From Limnephilus marmoratus (taxonomy: Eukaryota; Arthropoda; Insecta; Trichoptera; Limnephilidae): DNA of 64,000 nucleotides. The notes below the pieces were generated by a model that ran no database searches, was not told the DNA's origin, and saw only the letters and a list, made by a program, of their open reading frames with translations. The translations under genes and the position numbers were made by a program. Every line of letters begins with the position of its first letter. The stretch's first letter is position 1. This document shows, piece after piece, positions 56,865 through 64,000 of the stretch. The stretch spans positions 38,227,019 to 38,291,018 of the forward strand of contig OU862920.1 of assembly GCA_917880885.1 (NCBI GenBank), written 5' to 3'.

Positions 56865-56919
56865 GGCTGATTCATCTACCGATACTCCCAATTTGAATGG
56901 ACTCAATGCTTTTGGCGAG
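56865..56919 (+). CDS. Membrane dipeptidase (M19), small following exon
   Basis: A 55-base exon that completes the Trp codon and reads ADSSTDTPNLNGLNAFGE, ending gag before gtaaga (phase 0). In M19 dipeptidases the segment after the active-site HxCNT(P/L)W motif is an A(D/S)-rich loop followed by a GLxxFGxxVV helix. Both the spacing and the NGLNAFGE end fit. Both splice signals are good and the frame is kept across the intron. The next exon should start with a V-V-x-E-x-N-R-L-G-like helix and the second zinc-ligand region. It was not found in the remaining 7 kb. Confidence 0.8.
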
Positions 56920-57123
56920 GTAAGACACCAAATCAAATTTATTTACTTTCTCCAGATCGAATGAAATTCCCTCAACGAAAACGAATCAAAAGGTGTTTAT
57001 TTTCCTTAGATTTAATGAATCCGCAAGGTTATTTTGCTAAAATTGTTGTGAAATGCTGTAAATACATATATAAATACTGTAAATATATTACACTTAAAGA
57101 TATTCTTCAAATAACTTGCTTAA
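56920..57123 (+). other. Start of the next dipeptidase intron
   Basis: Begins gtaagacaccaaatc. The frame 56961-57197 running through it into the MITE is incidental. Ends at the TTAA target of the second piggyBac-like MITE. Confidence 0.6.
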
Positions 57124-57479
57124 CTCTCCCGCAGCCAACTGGGGCCGAAGGTAGACCCCAAAATAACTATCCTTCTTATATCTACTTAAATACATGAAAT
57201 ATATTTTTAGTATTTTAGGTATTCCTGCGCAAAGGCATACATAATATGCCATTTAAAAAAAAATGTGAAAAAATCGTTGATCGCAGGAAAAAAATATTTT
57301 GTCAAATATAGGTAGGTAATATTCCCTGCCCAATAAATGGACAAATAACAAAAAAAAAAATATTAAAAAAAAGAAAAAGTGTTTTCTTTGGTTTAAAAGT
57401 TTAGAAAAAAAATGCATGGGGTCATCAGCCGACCCCCACGGTTACGGACGTCATGTTTGGCATCTTGGCCTGTCGAGAG
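57124..57479 (+). mobile_element. piggyBac-like MITE, copy 2 with TTAA duplication
   Basis: Perfect TTAA on both sides (57120-57123 and 57480-57483). Ends ctctcccgcagccaactggg and catcttggcctgtcgagag give imperfect inverted termini (ctctcNcNcaNgcc-aa). 356 bp, no transposase. TTAA targets are the mark of piggyBac-type transposons. It is inverted relative to copy 1 at 54326-54659. Confidence 0.85.
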
Positions 57480-57483
57480 TTAA

Positions 57484-58319
57484 AGTGTGTCCACAGAGAT
57501 ATCTACTCTGTTTCTCAGCGCAAATGGAAAATAAATAAATAAAATAATATCTTGTGTAATACAAATTTCCTCGGAATGGGTGAAACAGCCAGTGAGGAGC
57601 ATATCATCAAATAATGTTTTAAAATATGTCAAATTGTCGTGTCAAAAAAAAAATAGTAAAAGAAGTAGAAATTTTTTGTAATATGTTTTACAGCACAATA
57701 ATGTTTTAAATGTGTAATATTGGTTGGTCATGGTTAACATGTTGTTTCCTTCGATTAAATATTGAATGCAGTCCATATTTCGCGCTTAACGCACCTCTAA
57801 ACTCAGTTTTCGTATGAAAAGGGACAAAATTAGTCCAGGTAATCACAAAAATCTTACTTACAATTGTTAAAATGTTTTGTAAACGCAAAACTTCTAAAAC
57901 AAAACTCATTACTTTACTATTAAAAAGATAATTATGTATTCAAAATCAGTAATATTTTCGACGGCAAAAAAATCTACCTATTTTTAATTAGGAATGTGAG
58001 TAACACGGCGTAGTGTACAGCCGAACGTTGTAAACTCGTATATTCATACACTTTAGTAGTAACGCGTAGTTTTAATTGACTATAATTCAAGTTCTTAATG
58101 TTCGTTTCGGCAGTTTGATTTTTAAAATGAAAACTTCGATAAATTAATATGGAAATAAGATTTTTTTGCTCGGTCCACACTTCATGGGCTCACCAGGGGT
58201 CGGCAGACGTTCAAGTGAGAATAGCCCAGTAATCAAGGAAAAACAAAAATAAAGATTTCAACTCACAACTAGCCTGTTCTATCCGAAATATCTAAAAAAG
58301 AGCTTAGAAGGTAAACTTT
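57484..58319. other. No supported gene
   Basis: AT-rich; frames 57706-57909 and 57974-58180 (-) show no domain. Probably still within a large dipeptidase intron, by inference. Confidence 0.4.
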
Positions 58320-58412
58320 GGAGGATATGGGTACCGCTGTCCTAGAAATCAATGTTGGATAACCAATACCTCTGCCACAGGTCACCCGAAGTGGTTAGCT
58401 GCGTTTAGCATT
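58320..58412 (-). repeat. V-family repeat end
   Basis: The words ataaccaatacctctgccac and ggtcacccgaagtggttagc are the reverse of the V-family 3' part and match 62620-62660. It stops at agctgcgtttagca, which recurs at 58935-58948. Confidence 0.55.
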
Positions 58413-58580
58413 GGAGGGGAGCCACCACTTTCCCACGGCTGTGTGAGGAAACTGATTGTTTAACCTCCTTAGCCGCACACGTCAGGACTCTAATTTTTTG
58501 TAAAAAGGAAGGTACATTTATTTTTAAAACGATTCTAGACCCTCCAATCTCCTTGCATGCATTATTGTTAGTAAAAAAGA
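58413..58580 (+). repeat. W-family repeat, diverged
   Basis: Reads ggaggggagccaccactttc, cttagccgcacacgtcagg, tctaattttttgtaaaaagg, gattctagaccctccaatct and ccttgcatgcattattg in the same order as 34198-34392. Confidence 0.55.
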
Positions 58581-58805
58581 AAAATGTATGCATACTTACA
58601 TTTACAGTAATTAACAAGATGAAGACACATCATAGATGTGTTCGCCTGTTGGTTCAGCATCTAGTTGTATGAAATAATAAATAAAAGAAAAATATTTACA
58701 GGTGTAAGTATGATTAAAACCAAAGAAAATATATAAAAAGAAAGATATCGGGGGCAGTTTGTCCCACTATCACGGGGCAGTCCCGGCGAGAATGAGCGGG
58801 CGAGC

Positions 58806-58936
58806 GGCCTGGCCGCAACGTGCCCAAATGCCCGCGCCCCTTAGCCGGTTTCCCAAGAGTACCCTTGAAGCTGGCCGCAACGTGCCCAAACGCCCGCGTC
58901 CCTTAGCCGGTTTCCCAAGAGTACCTACCCTTGAAG
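58806..58936 (+). repeat. GC-rich tandem duplication
   Basis: Two copies of about 62 bp: ctggccgcaacgtgcccaaa, gcccgcg, cccttagccggtttcccaag and agtacccttgaag. The second copy has an extra cctac. It is GC-rich, unlike its surroundings. The frames over it are incidental. Confidence 0.7.
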
Positions 58937-58979
58937 CTGCGTTTAGCAGTGATAACCGGGTTATCACTGCTAAACGCAG
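58937..58979. repeat. Perfect 21-bp inverted repeat, 1-base spacer
   Basis: Left arm ctgcgtttagcagtgataac plus c; right arm g plus gttatcactgctaaacgcag; a single g lies between. It adjoins the Harbinger-like element that starts at 58983. Confidence 0.85.
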
Positions 58980-58982
58980 TTA

Positions 58983-59804
58983 GGCTGGGATTACACTCGT
59001 AAATTTTTTCCTGTAAATCGCTCTTGTAAGCGATTTATGGCCAAATTACCAATGTAAACGACACTAAAAGCCACTTAACGTAATTTATAGCAAGTTACAG
59101 AACTTATTTTTTCGGAAGTTTTTTGATAGGTCTAATCGCGCCCGCGCGAATTTCCAGCATTCTTACAGCTTATAAAATCAGTTTGATAAGCTAAGATACT
59201 TCCGCAAGAAATAGTTCCGAAATGCGCCGCGCACCGTTGCGAAATGTCAAAAATTAAAAGACAATTGTTTTCATAGGATTTTTTTCCTACAAAACTAGTA
59301 TTTATTTCCACTTATTTAAGTTTTCTGGAAAATGAGCATCCTTCTATTCAATTATCGGTCTAATCCTTTCCAATTTAATGTTTTTGTTTTTAACATTTAC
59401 GTATTTGAAATTTTGAATTCGAAGTCGGTTGCTGTCACAGATGTCAGGTAGCTGTCATTCGGATGAAACGAAATTAATTGCCGCCTTTGATGGCACAAAA
59501 GTGTGTGGAGAATTGTTTAATTAAAGCCACAATCTATTTCAATACTTTATTTGGGCCTTTTCGTCTTTATTGACAAAATCGCGTAAATTTGACAGTAGCA
59601 GGTCGTTGTTGACAGGAAGCCATCTTACTGCAAATAAATTTACAGATGTAAACGGTCGCATGAGCATTTACACAGGTCGAACTTCCGAACAACTTCCGTA
59701 ATCATTAATTACCAAAAGTCGGATGCATATGTGAACGCTCCTGTGAGTGACCTGTCAAAATCTTATGTAATCCGTAAATTTTAATTACAAGTGTAACCCC
59801 CGCC
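58983..59804. mobile_element. PIF/Harbinger-like element, non-autonomous
   Basis: TTA flanks both sides (58980-58982 and 59805-59807). Inverted ends: ggctgggattacactcgtaa at the left against ttacaagtgtaacccccgcc at the right. Internal gacactaaaagcc and cgatttatggccaaatta, no transposase frame. The 3-bp TTA duplication and GG-starting ends fit PIF/Harbinger. 822 bp. Confidence 0.7.
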
Positions 59805-59807
59805 TTA

Positions 59808-60105
59808 GAGTGAGGTTTGTCACTTACTGCTGGGCGGACCGGATTGGAAGAGACTGGTTGAGAGAGACCATTTGGCCGCTCTTCTCTCCCGACCCATCGC
59901 CTTGCACCGCAGTGAGAGGGATGGATTCATACTCCTGGATCCTCTGACCCCTAGATTCCTACCCACTCCTCATAACTTTTTCTTCACAGAACTTCTCACA
60001 TTCCTTTCTTTTAAAAGACCCTTAACATCATCACCAAAGATGACTTAGGCTTCGAAGGAAATTATGTGTTTCAGGGCCTCCTGTGTACAGCTATTGCCAA
60101 AAAAA
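59808..60105 (-). repeat. V-family repeat
   Basis: Inverse copy: gagtgaggtttgtcac, ggattggaagagactggttg, cgacccatcgccttgcacc, gattcctacccactcctca and tcagggcctcctgtgtacag. The Harbinger-like element ends right at its edge. Confidence 0.7.
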
Positions 60106-60637
60106 ACTTGCTGATGACCTGGAGAACTAAATTTAGCTGTAAAAGAGTCAAAGTTCGTTCCGTGGCTCCATCTCATAAGACCAGTTTAGTGGAGTGGAGA
60201 TTATTATTGAAGAACCGTAAATGCCTATGCAAAACCCGCGGTCTGCCGTTCCTGGTCCAATCGATGCTTGCTACATTTAATTATCAAATAAGTTTTATTT
60301 TTTACTGTTATTATTCAACTTTATATTTACTTTAAAGTTACGGCGCATCAATTCCGCCTTTATAATACGGCTAACGTTGGAATGACTGATAAAACTTTAG
60401 TTATTGTTATAAACTTTTGTTTTGTGTCTGAATTTTTACGATCAGTTTAACGCCGAGGCAGCGAATTTATGGCGAAAACTCCTGAAAGTAGGTAGTACGT
60501 AAAAATGAAGCGAATGAGGCTGTAATGATCTAATTAACTGCTCGCGCGAAATGCGAGACAAGCAAATTAAATAATGCAATAATTAGATCATGGCGAAACC
60601 GTGGACGCGAATTCCGCCTTATTATAATTATAATTAA
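60106..60637. other. No supported gene
   Basis: Frame 60066-60335 straddles the V repeat and has no domain. Otherwise AT-rich, with attccgccttNtaatac words at about 60350 and 60610. Confidence 0.4.
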
Positions 60638-60734
60638 CTAGCTGGGGTACCCGGCTTTGCTCGGGGAGTTGATACGAGATTGAACCCATACAAAAAAATG
60701 GCTTTGAATGGTCCATAATGTTCCAAAACGGTTC

Positions 60735-61255
60735 CATGACAGTTCATCCTGCGACAATTCATCCGGCGACAGTTCATCCTGCGACAGTTCATCCGGCCGA
60801 CAGTTCATCCTGCCGACAGTTCATCCTGCCGACAGTTCATCCCGCCGACAATTCATCCGGTGACAATTCATCCTGACAAGTCAACGTAACCTAACCTAAC
60901 CTAATCTATAAGTATAACCTATAAGTATAAGTATGTCGTATTTTGTTATTCACGCATGCTTCTTCGGAGAGTCGAAATTATTGTTAGTAAAAATATTTTT
61001 AAAGCGGATTTCCACTCAAGATGCCTTCAGATATAAGTATATCGATTTTGGTTGTACGACCGTATATCCTCTTTGCATACTTACTTAATAAAAATCTTCT
61101 AAATGATCAGGCAGGATGAATTGTCGCCGGATGAATTGTCGGCGGGATGAACTGTCGGCAGGATGAACTGTCGGCAGGATGAACTGTCGGCCGGATGAAC
61201 TGTCGCAGGATGAACTGTCGCCGGATGAATTGTCGCAGGTCGAATTGTCGGGTCA
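60735..61255. repeat. Inverted pair of gacagttcatcctgc minisatellites
   Basis: Left array 60735-60868 has about eight units of gacagttcatcc(t/g)gc(c). Right array 61110-61245 has the inverse unit gatgaactgtcggca about eight times. The 240-bp spacer contains cctaacctaacctaa at about 60889-60903. The arms could pair over more than 100 bp. Confidence 0.8.
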
Positions 61256-61286
61256 CCTCCAAAACATACCACTACATTCGAGAGTT

Positions 61287-61360
61287 TTCTGGAATGTTCC
61301 ACAATGATTCCCGAACGGTACAGACTATTCCCGAATATTCCACAACATTCCAGAATGTTC
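61287..61360. promoter_or_regulatory. Heat-shock-element-like array, second locus
   Basis: Perfect TTC-nn-GAA-nn-TTC triplets at 61287-61299, 61328-61340 and 61348-61360, plus TTCccGAA at 61308-61315. Weaker tcgaatNctc words run to 61410. Same repeat family as 31741-31906. Confidence 0.55.
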
Positions 61361-61629
61361 TGGGATGTTGTGGAATGTTGTTGAATGCTCTCGAATACTC
61401 TCGAATATTCTGGATTGTTATATCTTATATCTTTAAAAGCACGTCCTTCAGGTTAAAACGAGAACCTTCATCACGAATGGAGGATAGGGGACTACCACAC
61501 CATATAACTCCCTTGATCGTACAGGGACTCGTTTCTGAGTTTAAGCGGGACGCACATTGTAACACACATTCTTTTTTAATATGTATTGATTACTGCCACT
61601 AAAATCTCGTGATTTAATTTACATTTACG

Positions 61630-62045
61630 TTAACGGTTGAATTTGGCAGCCATTTCTGGTCTGGGGCTCCAAAATACCTGAACAATAAACTCGACTCTGT
61701 GCAGAAACGCGCGGTCAGTTTGATAGATACGGATTGCAATTTTTAGAGCACAGGCGTCAGGTGGGAATGCTATCCTTGTTCTACCGGTATTTCAATGGAA
61801 GATACTCCGAGGAACTATCTCTTCAGCACCGGTGCATAGCCGGGAAACACGCCAAACGCATGTACAACATATGTACACGGTTGACATTCGTCACATGAGA
61901 ACGGATCGCTTCTTCGACTCGTTTTTGTGTTCAACAGCTCGGCTGTGGAACGACTTGCCGGCCCCTGTGTTTCCTCCATCTACAACATGAGTCTCTTCAA
62001 GACCAATGTTCATTCCTTCCTCTCTTCAAATAGTCCCTCCGCACA
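61630..62045 (+). mobile_element. LINE C-terminal fragment (CR1/R1-like)
   Basis: Reads LDSVQKRAVSLIDTDCNF, then in the next frame EHRRQVGMLSLFYRYFNG, YSEELSLQ and AGKHAKRMYN. NSSAVERLAGP and IYNMSLFKTNVHSFL follow in other frames. This order (LQ.RA..LI, RR.VG.LSLFYRY.NG..SEEL, LWN.LP, FK..V..FL) is the C-terminal tail of insect non-LTR reverse transcriptases. Several frameshifts; the catalytic part is absent. Confidence 0.7.
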
Positions 62046-62300
62046 GCATCTCAGATAACATAGGCCCCGAGGGAAATTATTTTCTGTGGAGTTATTGAAA
62101 AAAAAAATAAAATTATGACGTATTGGTATCCTTTTGCAATCTAAAGCACTGGTTTCATGCACATGTAGGTCAAAGTTTAAATTGCAGTTGCAGCGAATAA
62201 AATCGCGTTGCAATTGTTTTCTTCACAGAACGTCGCGCGTCGTTTAGATCCCGAATATGATAATTTAACGATGTAAAAATTTGGTTATTGTAAAAAAATC

Positions 62301-62449
62301 AGAGTGCAATTCATAAGTGACTGAAGCGAAACCTTCAGAAAACTAAAGTAAAATAAGCAGGCTAAATCCTAGAGATGTATGTGTTTTGTTTCGATATTTT
62401 TCGTTTCATCGAGTTTCAAATCACAACGGTGCTAAATAAATTTTCATTA
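62301..62449 (-). repeat. S-family MITE, shortened
   Basis: Inverse copy: gtgcaattcataagtgactg, gaaaccttcagaaaactaaa and tttcatcgagtttcaaatca with caacggtgctaaa. The central block is deleted. Confidence 0.6.
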
Positions 62450-62574
62450 CAAATTTTTTTTTTTTAATTCGATATTGTAAAATAATATAATGGATTTTAT
62501 TTTGAAGTAACAGGTAACGTAAGAGAAACTAGAATTGAAAAAGTTCTCCATGTTTCAGTTTCTACCAACCTCAA

Positions 62575-62790
62575 TTTTGGATGCGAGTGTGGCTACCGCC
62601 GTCCCGGGAACCATTTATTAGATAACCAATACCTCTGCCGCAATTCACCCCAAGTGGTTCTTATCAGGGGTGCACGTGTTCGTGGGTGAGGTTCGTCTGG
62701 GTCTTGGCGGCGGATGCGTCTGCCCACCAACCGTGTGGCAAGCTGGATCGGGAGAGACTAATTGAGGGAAACTTTTTGATCTCTCCAGCA
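62575..62790 (-). repeat. V-family repeat, partial
   Basis: Reads ataaccaatacctctgccgc, ccccaagtggttcttatcag, gtgaggttcgtctgggtctt and gatcgggagagactaattga, the reverse of the V-family 3' half. It runs directly into the A-family copy. Confidence 0.6.
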
Positions 62791-62799
62791 GGACTTTTT

Positions 62800-63165
62800 G
62801 CTTTAGACCACACGACTGAAGTAAAACTTCTTTAGCTCTATCTATATGATAGGAAGGGAGAAAGAAAATGTGCGCGCGCACTGCTCTCTCTTGTTCCTAC
62901 AGTGTGATACAGACAATAGGCCTGCACTGTGTCTTAGATATACGAAACGTAACTGGCTATGAGAGAAAGAAAGAAAGAAAATGTGTGCGCGCACCTCTCT
63001 CTCTCTTGCCCCTTCAGTAATATACGAAACGTAACTCCCTCTCTTTCTATATTCACTAACTTATATCTCCCTCTCAACTATCGTCCGCCTTGCTTTTCGT
63101 AACGCTGTCGTCACGCATTCACCAGCTTACTCCCCAAGTCAAGCGTGCGTAAAGAAGTTTTACTT
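62800..63165 (+). mobile_element. A-family MITE, long copy
   Basis: Starts gctttagaccacacgactg with gaagtaaaacttctttagc and ends gtgcgtaaagaagttttact. Very similar to 36057-36420, including gtgcgcgcgcactgctctct and agatatacgaaacgtaac. Non-coding. Confidence 0.75.
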
Positions 63166-63803
63166 AAAAATATAGTGAAGGATGAGGAAAAACACTATTT
63201 AAATTTTGAAATTGTCATTGAATGAAAGCTTTCTCACATAAAAATGAAAAATATTATGATTTCACAATTTCCATAGTCCGCATTTTTTTTGTTTGTTTTC
63301 TCATTCGGAAAGTAAATATTTGCTTTGGTAGTTCTCTGATCAAAATAAATATATTTTTTTAATAACACAAGAAACTCAACACTCCCCGACCCAACATAAG
63401 CTATATATATATACTTCTACAATATTACAATATTTCCCCGTTCGATGGACGCAAATATTAAACTGTGCTGAAAAGAACCATTCCAAGCATTCGTTGTTTG
63501 AACTGAAAAGTTTGAAATCCCAAACCATTATTTTCCGACTAGATATTTACATGAGAGTAAGTGGGCGGTATGTGCCTGACTCGCATTCGATCCTTTTCAG
63601 TACTTGAGTTTTTCCCGTTGGAAATATTTTAACATTTTCGGAGCCTGCGGGTTTGGGTGGGGAGGCATGAAAAACTTATAAATTTTATCTGAAAACCTGA
63701 AAAAAGTTTATTTGTATCATTCGAATTCTAATAAAAATTATGAAACTAATGTGAATGTAAGTATGTATAGTATAGTATATCCTATGCATTTTAAGTATAT
63801 GTA
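63166..63803. other. No supported gene
   Basis: AT-rich; a GC-richer patch at 63640-63670 has no frame of note. Confidence 0.4.
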
Positions 63804-64000
63804 TTTTTTACATTAGCTCCACACAGGAGGCCCTGTGAAAAACAGTGTCCCTCGGGGCTTATGTCATATTTTGGAGAAACTGTGTGGAGGGACTTTTTAG
63901 GGAAAAGAAGGAGAGGAACCTCTGGGAAGGAAAATCTATGAGGGTTGGGTATGAACCTGGGGGTCAGTGTCAGTATAAGGCAATGAGTCGGGTGGACAGG
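63804..64000 (+). repeat. V-family repeat, cut by window end
   Basis: Starts tttttacattagctccacac and aggaggccctgtgaaaaac, continues cttatgtcatattttggag and ggaacctctgggaagga, and runs off the window. Confidence 0.65.

Larger units (their letters stand above)
60638..61565 (-). mobile_element. Helitron-like element with HSE array and minisatellite foldback
   Basis: The minus strand ends CCCGAGCAAAGCCGGG (a CCCG/CGGG hairpin) then TACCCCAG and CTAG before T, the Helitron 3' layout. Reading leftward from about 61565 come gcgggacgc and the gagaacc/cgtgcttt part shared with 31035-31140, then the heat-shock-element-like array. The minisatellite foldback (60735-61255) and the short tttttttgtatgggtt segment follow. 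No Rep/helicase. The 5' TC end is not firmly placed: the alignment with the 31-kb copy fades near 61560. Confidence 0.6.

Noticed and set aside
60889..60903. Telomere tract from CCTAA units
   Set aside because: Only about three units, inside a repeat; interstitial words of this kind are common in insect DNA.
60735..61255. CRISPR-like array
   Set aside because: Units are directly adjacent without unique spacers and are inverted halves of a minisatellite in animal DNA.

Overview
This 64 kb window is AT-rich, intron-bearing animal DNA, almost certainly from an insect. A lepidopteran is plausible: there is an RTE-type LINE ending in a (GAT)n tail, small TC...CTAG Helitrons, and many MITE and SINE families. 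The species cannot be fixed from sequence alone. No bacterial or plasmid feature was seen, and no functional rRNA or tRNA gene was found.

Only one host gene is supported. Two exons of a membrane (renal) dipeptidase, peptidase family M19, lie on the + strand at 55391-55547 and 56865-56919. They are joined by a 1.3 kb GT-AG intron with matching phase. The rest of the gene was not found and probably lies beyond large introns or outside the window. Two inverted copies of a TTAA-flanked, piggyBac-like MITE bracket the two exons.

The remainder is transposon territory. LINE remnants: 5465-6130 (-), 10957-14760 (-; FP-like ORF1 end, endonuclease and RT, frameshifted), 14870-16140 (+), 21500-22260 and 23325-23445 (+, RTE type), 43103-44465 (+, long open RT frame) and 61630-62045 (+). 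Penelope-like remnants: 1403-1600 (+), 7211-8247 (-; GIY-YIG domain plus a hammerhead-like motif) and probably 20842-21012. Helitrons: 37412-37660, 42956-44730 and 45683-47343 (all -), 47751-48023 (+), and a larger Helitron-like family at 60638-61565 with a truncated relative at 31030-31945. hAT-like: 33878-34700 and 45974-47272. PIF/Harbinger-like: 51988-52146 and 58983-59804. Mariner-like MITE: 46785-47082.

Several interspersed families recur. I use local labels: S and A (short inverted ends built on aagtNaaacttctt), V (begins ttacattagctccacac), W, T (ends related to caactcagaatgaaatc), U (long foldback containing tgccgtgttgcgctacctcc) and M1.

Most notable: (1) a Helitron-like family with dense perfect heat-shock-element arrays at two loci; (2) a Penelope-type hammerhead motif split by a tandem palindromic foldback with a CAG target duplication, whose removal would rejoin the fold; (3) hammerhead-like motifs in the U family; (4) inverted MITEs around the dipeptidase exons, the layout that favours back-splicing; (5) a three-layer Helitron/hAT/mariner nest with intact target-site duplications.
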